Below, in pieces: positions 56,101-63,842 of a DNA stretch of 64,000 nt. The number at the start of each line of letters is the position of its first letter. The first letter of the stretch is position 1. The stretch is from assembly GCF_001598555.1 (NCBI RefSeq), contig NZ_BCZE01000012.1:62001-126000 (forward strand). Direction: 5' to 3'. Under the pieces are notes generated by a model. That model was not told the origin of the DNA, did no database searches, and worked only from the letters and a program-made list of their open reading frames with translations. Both the position numbers and the translations under genes were made by a program. This DNA is from Novosphingobium rosa NBRC 15208. GTDB lineage: Bacteria > Pseudomonadota > Alphaproteobacteria > Sphingomonadales > Sphingomonadaceae.

Positions 56101-56190
56101 GGAAGAGTGTCCGAGTGGTTTAAGGAACTGGTCTTGAAAACCAGCGACGGGGCAACCCGTCCGTGGGTTCGAATCCCACCTCTTCCGCCA
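56101..56190 (+). tRNA. tRNA-Ser (anticodon UGA)
   Basis: The gene is complete. The acceptor stem is GGAAGAG with CTCTTCC, the D arm contains GAGTGGTTTAAGG, the anticodon arm is CTGGT-CTTGAAA-ACCAG (anticodon TGA), a long variable arm of the class II type follows (CGACGGGGCAACCCGTCC), and the T arm contains GGGTTCGAATCCC. The discriminator G and encoded CCA end it at 56190. It reads UCA-family serine codons. Its 3' end is the likely integration site of the element to the right. Confidence 0.96.
56160..56190 (+). other. Putative attL (3' end of tRNA-Ser)
   Basis: A P4-type integrase gene starts 168 bp after the tRNA 3' end and a conjugation module follows, the usual layout for elements inserted in a tRNA 3' end. 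The T arm to CCA segment should therefore recur as attR at the other end, beyond the window. Only one copy is visible, so the boundary is inferred. Confidence 0.45.
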
Positions 56191-56205
56191 TCGTTTCGTC
56201 TATAG

Positions 56206-56297
56206 CGGTCCACAGGCGTCCACTCAGGTTGACGTTTTTCCCTTAAATTCTGATGCTTGTCGGGTTGAGCAATCCACAACGGTCTACACGCGTCTAC
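56206..56297 (+). repeat. Paired GTCYAC direct repeats before the integrase gene
   Basis: Four GTC(C/T)AC hexamers occur as two pairs: 56208-56213 and 56218-56223 (GTCCAC), then 56282-56287 and 56292-56297 (GTCTAC). In each pair the copies start 10 bp apart, one helical turn. The wider units CGGTCCACAGGCGTCCAC and CGGTCTACACGCGTCTAC match at 15 of 18 positions and begin 74 bp apart. Their place between attL and the integrase start suggests arm-type integrase or excisionase binding sites. Confidence 0.5.
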
Positions 56298-56357
56298 AAG
56301 CACGCATGGTGGATTTCGTGGTCTCGGCGTTCGAAAAACGTGGTTGCGGAGACGCCA

Positions 56358-57749
56358 ATGTTGAACGACGCTAAAATCCGTGCGGCCAAGCCGGCCGCCA
56401 AATCATACAAGCTAACTGACGGTAGCAGTCTCTATTTACTGGTTACCCCCAGCGGATCCAAAATCTGGAAGTGGAACTACACTTACGACGGCAAGCAAAG
56501 GACGATGGGGATCGGTGGCTATCCGCTCTTCTCTCTCCTTGCTGCCCGGGCAAGCAGAGACGAGGCACGACTCCTCCTGGGTCAGGGCAAGGACCCGGTG
56601 GTGGAAAAAAGGCTGAATATTGAAGCCAATCTGAAAAATGGGCGATGCACTTTTGAACGTGTCGCTCGTGAGTGGCATGCGGAACTCAATGGTCAGTGGG
56701 CTCGCAAGCATGCTCTGGACGTCATGCGCAGTCTGGAACGGGATGTTTTCCCGATGATCGGAAATTTGCCGATCGCCCAATTGACCTCGCCAGCTGTCCT
56801 TGAGGTCTTGCGTTCCATCGAGGCACGTGGGGCGATCGAGACTGCCAAGCGTGTCCGACAGCGAATCTCAATGGTGTTTATCTATGCCATCGCCAACGGC
56901 GTGGCGGTGAGGGATCCGGCTGAGAAGCTTGGAGCGATACTCAAGCCACTCAGAAAACGCCGGCAGCCCGCGATCACCGACATAAAGCAGCTGAGCACTA
57001 TGATCGATGACGCGGAATCTGACTATGCCAGGCCGATCACCCGGCTGGCCTTGCGGCTCCTTGCCCTCACTGCTGTTAGGCCAAATGAGTTGCGGGGCGC
57101 CCGCTGGGAGGAGTTTGAGGACCTGAACGGTGCGGAGCCTTTGTGGCGTATCCCTGCCTCACGCATGAAAGGCTCCCTTGATCGAAAGGAGGAGGTAGGC
57201 GGCGATCATCTTGTCCCCTTGGTGCCGCAAAGTGTCATGGTCCTGCGCGCCGTCTGGCCACTCTCGGGTGGTGGATTACTGGTTTTCCCTAGTACCCGAA
57301 ACGCGCATAAGCCAATGAGCGAGAACACTATCGGCTATCTTCTCAACCGCGCCGGATATCATGGCCACCACGTGCCACATGGATTTCGAGCGGCATTTTC
57401 GACGATCATGAATGAATGGGCCCAGGAATATGGGCAAAAGGGGGATCGGGCGATCATCGATCTCATGCTGGCGCATGTTCCGGCGAACAAGGTCGAAGGA
57501 GCTTACAACCGCGCACGCTATATGAAGAGAAGGCGCGAGATAGCGGCGATTTGGGCGGATATGTTGACCAAGGATCTGCCTCCTCCCGGCACCTTGCTCA
57601 TTGCGCCGGCACGGGAGGAGTCAGGTGCATGCACGTGGCGCCGGATCCCCGTTCCCCTTCCGAAGAAGGCTTCGTTTCCCGAGCTTGCAAAGCCACGGAA
57701 TACGCAGATCGTTCCCCGCCCGTCGAAGAGGGCGCGGCGAGCTTCATAA
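56358..57749 (+). CDS. int: P4-type tyrosine integrase (DUF4102 N-terminus)
   Basis: The 463-residue recombinase inserts and excises the element at tRNA-Ser. It starts MLNDAKIRAAKPAAKSYKLTDGSSLYL, the DUF4102 arm-binding domain, then a core-binding domain (about 100-190) and the catalytic domain with Arg241 (AVRPNELRG), His341 and Arg344 (HGFRAAF) and a Tyr in AYNRARY (Tyr383, or less likely Tyr388). A C-terminal tail of about 65 residues past the catalytic domain is rich in basic residues. ATG 56358 is chosen; the frame is open to 56253 across the repeats. Confidence 0.94.
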   Translation: MLNDAKIRAAKPAAKSYKLTDGSSLYLLVTPSGSKIWKWNYTYDGKQRTMGIGGYPLFSLLAARASRDEARLLLGQGKDPVVEKRLNIEANLKNGRCTFERVAREWHAELNGQWARKHALDVMRSLERDVFPMIGNLPIAQLTSPAVLEVLRSIEARGAIETAKRVRQRISMVFIYAIANGVAVRDPAEKLGAILKPLRKRRQPAITDIKQLSTMIDDAESDYARPITRLALRLLALTAVRPNELRGARWEEFEDLNGAEPLWRIPASRMKGSLDRKEEVGGDHLVPLVPQSVMVLRAVWPLSGGGLLVFPSTRNAHKPMSENTIGYLLNRAGYHGHHVPHGFRAAFSTIMNEWAQEYGQKGDRAIIDLMLAHVPANKVEGAYNRARYMKRRREIAAIWADMLTKDLPPPGTLLIAPAREESGACTWRRIPVPLPKKASFPELAKPRNTQIVPRPSKRARRAS

Positions 57750-57760
57750 GGCCGTTTGAA

Positions 57761-57790
57761 AGGGGCACTGGCATGGCGGCCAGTGCCCCT
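57761..57790. terminator. Bidirectional hairpin between integrase and alpA-like genes
   Basis: AGGGGCACTGGC (57761-57772) pairs perfectly with GCCAGTGCCCCT (57779-57790), 12 base pairs around a six-base loop. On the minus strand TTTCAAA follows; on the plus strand there is no T-run. It separates the convergent integrase and trb-side genes. Confidence 0.55.
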
Positions 57791-57803
57791 CGTCCAGGAT
57801 TAG

Positions 57804-58049
57804 CTACCAGAAATTTCGCCGTTTTCCTTCAAATCCGTCCCGAATATCAGCAATCCATGCCACCACCGCCTGCTCGCTCCATCGCGCTGCTCCCGGCGAC
57901 ACTTTGTGTGGTTTCGGAAATCTCTCCTTCGAAATAAGCCTGTAAATCATTGATTTGCATAGACCTACTCGACGCGAAACTTCCGAAATCCGTAACAGCC
58001 TGTCCGGCGGCTCCTCAAACGGAGGGTCATGACCCTCATGGTCGCGCAT
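57804..58049 (-). CDS. AlpA-family helix-turn-helix regulator
   Basis: The 81-residue protein has RLLRISEVSRRVGLCKSMIY and PKPHKVSPGAARWSEQAVVAWIAD, typical of AlpA/excisionase-type winged MerR-like regulators. AlpA activates the integrase of the cryptic prophage CP4-57, so control of int or of the conjugation genes is likely here. ATG 58049 is chosen; the frame is open to 58091 within the DUF2274 gene. It overlaps the end of that gene by 14 bp and lies at the end of the trb operon. Confidence 0.85.
   Translation of the reverse strand: MRDHEGHDPPFEEPPDRLLRISEVSRRVGLCKSMIYRLISKERFPKPHKVSPGAARWSEQAVVAWIADIRDGFEGKRRNFW
58022..58037. promoter_or_regulatory. Perfect 16-bp palindrome inside the alpA-like start
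   Basis: GAGGGTCATGACCCTC is an exact palindrome covering codons 5-9 of the AlpA-like gene (coding for EGHDP) and touching the DUF2274 stop. It might be an operator for the AlpA-like protein or a relic of codon choice; nothing else supports either reading. Confidence 0.3.
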
Positions 58050-58284
58050 CACGCGCCCCGGTCTGGCCCTTACCGCCCTGAGATTTGGCAAAAGCCCGGT
58101 CTCCGTCGAGGAATGCCGCCAGCATTGCCGGGATCAGATCCATCAGAGGCTCTTCCTGGCCGTAGGCGTCTGCATATGCTGCGGCATAATCGAGCAACCG
58201 GCGATTGAGATCAGGCAGCACGCTGATCGTCAGCTTGACGGGAACGCGTTCGGGCAGTTTGCCCAGCTTCAACTCCACCATCAT
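58036..58284 (-). CDS. DUF2274 domain protein
   Basis: The 82-residue protein starts MMVELKLGKLPERVPVKLTI, then LPDLNRRLLDYAAAYADAYG and LIPAMLAAFLDGDRAFAK, which match DUF2274, a small family found directly downstream of trbI in conjugation clusters. The N-terminal beta strand and following helices suggest a ribbon-helix-helix DNA-binding fold (inference). Function is unknown; a repressor of the trb genes is possible. Its start overlaps the trbI stop. Confidence 0.85.
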   Translation of the reverse strand: MMVELKLGKLPERVPVKLTISVLPDLNRRLLDYAAAYADAYGQEEPLMDLIPAMLAAFLDGDRAFAKSQGGKGQTGARDARP

Positions 58285-59774
58285 GGCCTCCCTTGCTGGC
58301 CCCAGGGCCGCATCACGATATCCTTGTGAACCACCACGCGAAGCGGCCAGCCCGGCCGAACAGTGATGGTCGGCTGCACATTGAGCGCTCGGGTCACGAT
58401 CTGATCGCCGGCACGCCCGGCGCTTTGCTGCGTCGATTCACGAATGGCCCGAAGGAGGTCGCTCTCATTGCTGCCAAAGCTCAGTTGAGTGCCGACGCCC
58501 AGCAAGCTGGAGAGCACCACCCCCTTGATCAGTTGCCAGCTGTGGAAGTCGACCTTGTCGGCGAGCCCGGCATAGCCCGAGGCATCGGAAGCCGGCACAT
58601 TGTCGATACGCACCGATGACCCGTCGGGCAGAATGATCCGCTGCCAGACCAGTAAGGCGCGCTTCTGACCATAAGCAACCACGCTGTCGTAGCTGCCGAT
58701 CAGTCGCGAACCTTGGGGCAAGAGAAGGTAGCGTCCGGTGGCCGTGTCATAGGCGTTCTGGGTCACCTGAGCGCTCACCATGCCAGGTAGATCGGAGTTG
58801 ATGCCGGTGATCAGGCTGGCAGCGATAACGGTGCCGGCGCTCAGCGTGTAGGGAGATGTCGGTTCGCTCAAAGTATGGGGATTGATGTCCCCTTTTTTAT
58901 CGACGTTGGCCACGAAATCAGCTTTGCGCTGCTGCTGACCCGGATCATGATCCGGATCGAGAGCCATCCGCGCCGGGGGTGAGGCTGATGCGGGATCGGC
59001 ACTCACCGCTGCTGCTGGCGCCGACGTGCCAACGGCATTAATCTGCCCCGCCTTATCGCCACCGACACTCTGCACCATGACGCCTGACTCGCGCGCAGCC
59101 CTTACTTCTTCGCTCTGTCGCTGGCGCTGGGCGGCCAGCGCTTGGTCGGGCTGCGAGGGTGAGGACGATATCGCTACCGTGGTGCTTCCCTGCTGGTGGG
59201 CAAGGATGGCCGGCCCCAGATCCCCCGGCAGTGGCGGGCCAAGTTTGCGGAATTCGCCGTAGGTCTTGGGCGCGTTGGCCAGCACCTCGCCATTTGGCTT
59301 TACGGCAGTATCATCGCTGGCAGCGACATTGATATGCGGAAGCGAGGGGCTCAGGGCCAGCCAGGTCACCCCCACGAGCCCTATCACCGCTGCCACCACC
59401 AAACCGACGATGACCTCTCGCCGGAAGCGAACCGCCCCGCGCGGGCGTCCGCGCAGCACAAGAGTCTCGGGATCGACAGGTGGTTTGGGTGTGGGAGCAG
59501 GTTTGGGCGCGGGGGCGGGTTCGGGTTCAGGCGCTGGCGTGACTTCCGCTGAGGCTGCCGGTGCGGGTGCAGGCGCCGGCACAGGCGCAGCTGTCGGTGC
59601 GGACGCAGCCCGGGCTGCCCCCACAGGCTCGGGTGTAGGTGTAGGCGTAGGCTTGGCCGTGGGAGTGGACGCAGGGGCGGGAGCCGGAGCAGCCTCTGCG
59701 GTAACCGGCGAGGTTGCTTGCACCTCCGGCGACGCCGCTTCTTCTGGGGGGATGGGAGCCGGGGTCTTGCTCAT
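58281..59774 (-). CDS. trbI: TrbI/VirB10 conjugal transfer protein
   Basis: TrbI bridges the inner and outer membranes in the type IV secretion channel. The 497-residue protein has a cytoplasmic Pro/Ala/Glu-rich N-terminus (about 1-115, with repeated PAP and PEP units), one transmembrane helix near residues 119-141 (VIVGLVVAAVIGLVGVTWLA), and a VirB10 C-terminal domain with SLITGINSDLPGMVSAQV, LLPQGSRLIGSYDS and LVWQRIILPDGSSV. It overlaps trbG by four bases and the DUF2274 gene by four bases. Confidence 0.95.
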   Translation of the reverse strand: MSKTPAPIPPEEAASPEVQATSPVTAEAAPAPAPASTPTAKPTPTPTPEPVGAARAASAPTAAPVPAPAPAPAASAEVTPAPEPEPAPAPKPAPTPKPPVDPETLVLRGRPRGAVRFRREVIVGLVVAAVIGLVGVTWLALSPSLPHINVAASDDTAVKPNGEVLANAPKTYGEFRKLGPPLPGDLGPAILAHQQGSTTVAISSSPSQPDQALAAQRQRQSEEVRAARESGVMVQSVGGDKAGQINAVGTSAPAAAVSADPASASPPARMALDPDHDPGQQQRKADFVANVDKKGDINPHTLSEPTSPYTLSAGTVIAASLITGINSDLPGMVSAQVTQNAYDTATGRYLLLPQGSRLIGSYDSVVAYGQKRALLVWQRIILPDGSSVRIDNVPASDASGYAGLADKVDFHSWQLIKGVVLSSLLGVGTQLSFGSNESDLLRAIRESTQQSAGRAGDQIVTRALNVQPTITVRPGWPLRVVVHKDIVMRPWGQQGRP

Positions 59775-60760
59775 GACGCCCTCCGATCGCCGTGCCGATC
59801 CTTCTCGCCCGTCAGGCCCCGGGTGATACGAACCACCACCTGCTGTTTGCCACCGAGCCGGAGTTCAGCCGCGCTGAAGAGCCGATCCACGACATAGTAG
59901 CGCCCGGACATGCGGTAATTGACCAGCTCCGCAGCCCCTTTGTCGCCAAGCACGAAGAGCGGCGGCGCCTCGCCGACCGCAATGCTGGGCGGGAACTCGA
60001 TAAAGGTCTGGCGTCCATCATCGAAGGCCCGCAGCGGCCGCCATGCCGGCGTGTCGCCGCTGATGGTGTAGGAGAAGGTCAGGCTTTGGACATCGAGACC
60101 TGCCGCAATTGGCTTGACGGCCTGGGCCTCGGCCTCCTTGCGCTTGACTGCCAGCAGCTCGTCCGCCGGGTAGCTCCACGAAATACCTGACATCGCCGTG
60201 CCGACGGTGCTGGAGAGCTGCAGATGATAGGTCCGCCGATCGGTCGCGATGACCAGATTGGTCGAGAGCCCGGCAGAGAAGGGCTTCACCAACACATGGA
60301 CCCGCTTGGCTTCACCGCTGCCGCTACTGGTATCGCCAATGGTCCAGCGCGCGGTATCGCCTGCCGCGATCGAGGTGATCACTTCGCCGGGCTGCAGGAT
60401 GAGATCGCTGACCCGGCCCGGTGCGGCAAGAAGGTGATAGATCACGCCCTCCCCCCAGGTGTAGACCTGCATCGCATTGACGAAACCCAGCGGCTGGGGG
60501 TTTTGCGTCGCCTCAAGGGTTGCCGCCCGCACGCTGAGTTCAACCGGCGAGAGGTGCGTCCTCTTATGCCACCGGTGCTTCGGCCGAACCGGCATGACGG
60601 CCATCGGCTTGATCGTCGGTGTGGCGGCAGGCTTCCCGGTAGACGGCGCTGCCGGTGCCGCGGTCTGAACCGGCGCTGCCTTCTGCGCCGGAGGAGTGAC
60701 GGGAGCGGCCGCTGCGGCGGCTGCGGCGAGCAGACTGGTCAAGAATGACAGAGCACTCAT
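59771..60760 (-). CDS. trbG: TrbG/VirB9 conjugal transfer protein
   Basis: TrbG is the periplasmic and outer-membrane core component. The 329-residue protein has a signal-like hydrophobic N-terminus (MSALSFLTSLLAAAAAAAAP), a low-complexity region, then the VirB9/CagX domain with TWGEGVIYHLLAAPGRVSDL, GDTARWTIGD, TDRRTYHLQL and a C-terminal part with FIEFPPSI and YVVDRLF. It overlaps trbI and trbF by four bases at either end. Confidence 0.94.
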   Translation of the reverse strand: MSALSFLTSLLAAAAAAAAPVTPPAQKAAPVQTAAPAAPSTGKPAATPTIKPMAVMPVRPKHRWHKRTHLSPVELSVRAATLEATQNPQPLGFVNAMQVYTWGEGVIYHLLAAPGRVSDLILQPGEVITSIAAGDTARWTIGDTSSGSGEAKRVHVLVKPFSAGLSTNLVIATDRRTYHLQLSSTVGTAMSGISWSYPADELLAVKRKEAEAQAVKPIAAGLDVQSLTFSYTISGDTPAWRPLRAFDDGRQTFIEFPPSIAVGEAPPLFVLGDKGAAELVNYRMSGRYYVVDRLFSAAELRLGGKQQVVVRITRGLTGEKDRHGDRRAS

Positions 60761-61590
60761 GGGTGGTTCTCCGACTGAGGGGAAAAGGCCGCGCCCGCGT
60801 CGGGCATCGGATTGGCGGGAGGCAAGGAGGGCTGCGGCGCCACGGCAACGGCCGTGGGGGTGACGGTCCCGGAGGTGACAGCGGAAGTGCCGGGATGATC
60901 AGCCGCGCTCTCCAACTCCCGGCTCCAGTCGATTGCGTCGACGTAAAGCCCGAGCGGGTTCCTGCGCAGGATGTCAGCGCTTTTCGGGGGTTTGAGATTG
61001 ATCGACAGCATTGCGGTCCAGCGCGTGCTGCCTATCAGGCTCCCGCGATCATAGGCCGTCTCGGTCCACTTCACTTGAAACGAGCGGTCGGAGGCGCGCA
61101 CCACGCTCGTCACCTCCACCGAGATCGTCTTCTCTCCGGCCTGCACGAAAGGATCGTTGCCCCGCGCATACTCACCCAGGAACAGGGCGCCACGCGGCGA
61201 CACGAAATCATAGGCCTGAAGCCAGTCGCCCCGCATCAGCACCGGATCGAGGGAACGCGAACGCACATCCTTGATAAACCGAGACAGGAACCAGGCGATT
61301 TGGGGATCGGTCGGTTGATAGGCCGCCTCGGCGGGCGTGACAGCACGCGCCTCGCCCAGATGATCGACCTCGACGACATAGGGCACCACCCGGCTCTGAA
61401 GCGACTGCCAGACCAGAGCCACGGCGAGCCCCGTCGCGAGCGCCAGTGTGCCGAAAGCCATCAAGCGCCAGTTGGCCGCCTGGACCCGGGCTGTGCCGAT
61501 CCTTTCATCCCAGAGCTGGCCCGCGCGCTGATAGGGCGTCTCGGGCGAAGGTGTCTGTCCATAACGTTGGACCGCGCGTTTGAAATGCAT
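60757..61590 (-). CDS. trbF: TrbF/VirB8 conjugal transfer protein
   Basis: TrbF is a bitopic inner-membrane assembly factor. The 277-residue protein starts MHFKRAVQRYGQTPSPETPY, has one transmembrane helix (LMAFGTLALATGLAVALVW), then a VirB8-like periplasmic domain (ALFLGEYARGNDPF, VKWTETAYDRG, RRNPLGLYVDAIDWSREL), and ends in a Pro/Ala-rich tail. ATG 61590 is chosen; a longer frame to 61635 lies inside the trbL tail. Confidence 0.93.
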   Translation of the reverse strand: MHFKRAVQRYGQTPSPETPYQRAGQLWDERIGTARVQAANWRLMAFGTLALATGLAVALVWQSLQSRVVPYVVEVDHLGEARAVTPAEAAYQPTDPQIAWFLSRFIKDVRSRSLDPVLMRGDWLQAYDFVSPRGALFLGEYARGNDPFVQAGEKTISVEVTSVVRASDRSFQVKWTETAYDRGSLIGSTRWTAMLSINLKPPKSADILRRNPLGLYVDAIDWSRELESAADHPGTSAVTSGTVTPTAVAVAPQPSLPPANPMPDAGAAFSPQSENHP

Positions 61591-61594
61591 GAGA

Positions 61595-62911
61595 TCAATC
61601 CTCCTTTTCGTCGATGTCGGGATTGGCGCCAGCACCGCCCTGGTCTCCCGACTGCACGGTGTGGGTGATCATCTGCTGGCGATGACGGGCATCTTGTTGG
61701 GCTTGAATTTTGCGGGCCCAGGGCGGCGGGGTGTCGGCTGAACCCTCGCTCGTGTTGGGGGCGGGAGATTTGGCGGAACTGCCGTTGGGCGCGGCGGCAG
61801 TCTGTCCGGCAGGCTTCTCGGCGTCGGCGTGGGGCGCGCCCTCACCGCTTTTCGCGGCCCCGTCGGCCATTTTGCCGCGAGCAGCATTGTAGACACCAGC
61901 CAGCCCCGCGCTGACGGTGCTGGCGCCGGCATCAGCCTGACCACCGCGATAGGCCTTGAAGGCAGCGGACCCCATCGATGAACCCGCACGAATGGCGCCG
62001 AGGCCAGCCCCACCGATTGCGCCTGCGGCAGCAGCGCCGCCACTGGCAACGACCGCAGCGCCGCCCGCGACCAGCGCACCGGTTGCGGCCACCGAACCTG
62101 CACCCAGCTGCGGAGCACCGGCGACCAGCCCGCTGGCGATCGTCGGGCCGAAAATACCAAGGCCCAGCAGAGCGAGGCTGGCCAGGACGAGGCTCATGGC
62201 CTGCCCGATATCGGGCTCCTTGCCCTGCAGGGCGGCTGTGAACTGGCTGAAATAGGTCGATCCGATGCCAACGATGACAGCGAGCACCATCACCTTGATG
62301 CCCGAGGTCACCACATTGCCCAGCACGCGCTCGGCCAGGAAATCGGTCCGGTTCCACAGCGCAAAGGGCACCAGGATAAAGCCGGCCAGCCCCGTAAGCT
62401 TGAACTCCAGGATGGTGATGAAGAGCTGCACCGCGAGGATGAAGAAGGAGATGATGACGATGATCCAGGCGGTAAGCAGCACAGCTATCGTCAGGAAGTT
62501 CTGAAAGAAGTTGGCGATGCCCAGGGACTTGCTGGCCTGCACCAGCAGGGGCCATGCCGCCGTGAAACCGGTGCCGGCGAGGCGCCCTGGCTTGAGGAGC
62601 TGATCTGCCGTGATACTGCCACCTGCGGCGGTGATCCCGGCCTGCGAGAAGCTTTTGAAAATGATCGTCGAAAGCGCCGCGTAATTGCCGATGATGTAGG
62701 CGAAGGCGCCGATATAGAGGATCTTGCGGATGAATTTGGCGAGCACATCGTCCTCGCCGCCCAGCGTCCAGAACAGGCCGGCCAGCGTCACATCGATCCC
62801 GATCAGGATGGTGCTGAGTGCATGGACGTCACCGCCCAGCAGACCAAAGCCGCTGTCGAGATAGGTTGAGAAGGTGCTCAGAAAATCATCGATGATGTTG
62901 AGGTTTTCCAT
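61595..62911 (-). CDS. trbL: TrbL/VirB6 polytopic membrane protein
   Basis: TrbL forms the inner-membrane part of the mating channel. The 438-residue protein has an N-terminal helix and about six hydrophobic segments (for example TILIGIDVTLAGLFWTLGG, AVLLTAWIIVIISFFILAV, GFILVPFALWNRTDFLAERVL), then Gly/Ala-rich stretches and a hydrophilic tail (to PDIDEKED). The start is taken at ATG 62911 (MENLNIIDDFL), as in the family. The last gene before it, trbJ, is 153 bp upstream. Confidence 0.94.
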   Translation of the reverse strand: MENLNIIDDFLSTFSTYLDSGFGLLGGDVHALSTILIGIDVTLAGLFWTLGGEDDVLAKFIRKILYIGAFAYIIGNYAALSTIIFKSFSQAGITAAGGSITADQLLKPGRLAGTGFTAAWPLLVQASKSLGIANFFQNFLTIAVLLTAWIIVIISFFILAVQLFITILEFKLTGLAGFILVPFALWNRTDFLAERVLGNVVTSGIKVMVLAVIVGIGSTYFSQFTAALQGKEPDIGQAMSLVLASLALLGLGIFGPTIASGLVAGAPQLGAGSVAATGALVAGGAAVVASGGAAAAGAIGGAGLGAIRAGSSMGSAAFKAYRGGQADAGASTVSAGLAGVYNAARGKMADGAAKSGEGAPHADAEKPAGQTAAAPNGSSAKSPAPNTSEGSADTPPPWARKIQAQQDARHRQQMITHTVQSGDQGGAGANPDIDEKED

Positions 62912-63064
62912 GGGCCTTATCCTGAGCAAGGAAGCGGCAGTCTCCATCCGGACAAGGACCTGTCCGAAAAAGGCCGCGAGGTCTGAAGGAGGCGCGGGAA
63001 TCCAGACCCCGCGGCAGGTTCGACAGCAGCGCCACCATGAACGCGGCTGCCCGTCGGCTGGGCC
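62912..63064 (-). other. Gap between trbJ and trbL with no recognised trbK
   Basis: Many trb clusters carry the small lipoprotein gene trbK (entry exclusion) between trbJ and trbL. In this gap the minus-strand frames give either an Arg/Pro-rich stretch or a short frame beginning MVALLSNLPRGLDSR; neither has a lipobox nor resembles TrbK. No gene is called. Confidence 0.5.
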
Positions 63065-63802
63065 TCAGGGATTATAGGCCGTACCGGAACCGAGGAATTT
63101 GGTGGTGGCGTCCTGCCCGTCGGACGCAGACTGCGTTTGCCCGGCCTGGTACAGCGCCTCGGCACGGTACTGGGCGGCCATCATGCTCTGGATCTGCAGC
63201 TGCTGCTTCGCGATCAGCGCGAGGAGCTGGTTGGTTGCCTGGGTGGCCTGAAGCGAGCCCTGCGCGCTCTGGCTGCGATTGGAGAGGCTCGCCAGATTGC
63301 TCGTGTCGGTGGCGATATTCTCGGTGATCTGCGCCTGAACCGTCATGGTCTGCTGGAAGGCCGACATCTGGCTACTCATGCGCGAGCGTGCGGCGGCCAC
63401 CTGCTGGCTGGCGGTCAGGGCCTGATTGAAGCGGCTCGGGAAGAGCGTCTTGAACTGGCTGTCGAGATTGGCGACCTTGAACTCGATGCTCTGGGCCTGC
63501 CCCATCAACTGGTTGACCTGATTGATGGTCTGACTGATCGCCGAAAGCTCTGGAAAGGCGACGGTGGTGAGGTTCTTGGCCTGATTGATCAGGCTCTGTG
63601 CCTGATTTTGCAGCATGGTGATCTGGTTGTTGATCTGCTGCAACGTGCGGGCGGCGGTCAGGATGTTCTGGCTGTAGTTGGAGGGATCGAAAACCGTGCT
63701 CACAAATTGCGCGTGAGCGGGGCTGGCGATCAGCATGGAGGTTGCGGCAAGGGCCAATGCGGCACCAAGGCGATGGCGCGGGCGAGAGGAAGCAGAAAAC
63801 AT
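63065..63802 (-). CDS. trbJ: TrbJ/VirB5 conjugal transfer protein
   Basis: TrbJ is a periplasmic minor pilus protein. The 245-residue product has a signal peptide (LGAALALAATSMLIASPAHA, cleavage before QF), then DPSNYSQNILTAARTLQQIN and long Gln-rich helical stretches typical of TrbJ (for example SLINQAKNLTTVAFPELSAI), ending FLGSGTAYNP. It lies 40 bp after the trbE stop. Confidence 0.94.
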   Translation of the reverse strand: MFSASSRPRHRLGAALALAATSMLIASPAHAQFVSTVFDPSNYSQNILTAARTLQQINNQITMLQNQAQSLINQAKNLTTVAFPELSAISQTINQVNQLMGQAQSIEFKVANLDSQFKTLFPSRFNQALTASQQVAAARSRMSSQMSAFQQTMTVQAQITENIATDTSNLASLSNRSQSAQGSLQATQATNQLLALIAKQQLQIQSMMAAQYRAEALYQAGQTQSASDGQDATTKFLGSGTAYNP

Positions 63803-63842
63803 GAGACTTCTCCTTCAGCATTGCGGGGGTGGAGATGAGGTT

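Noticed and set aside
59460..59720. Repetitive-looking GC-rich stretch in the trbI region
   Set aside because: It is explained by Pro/Ala/Glu repeats (PAP, PEP) in the cytoplasmic tail of TrbI; it is not a CRISPR array or satellite. No CRISPR-like array was seen anywhere in the window.
62917..63165. Possible 82-codon gene between trbL and trbJ on the minus strand
   Set aside because: The product is Arg/Pro/Ser-rich, overlaps the trbJ end, and resembles no TrbK or other transfer protein.
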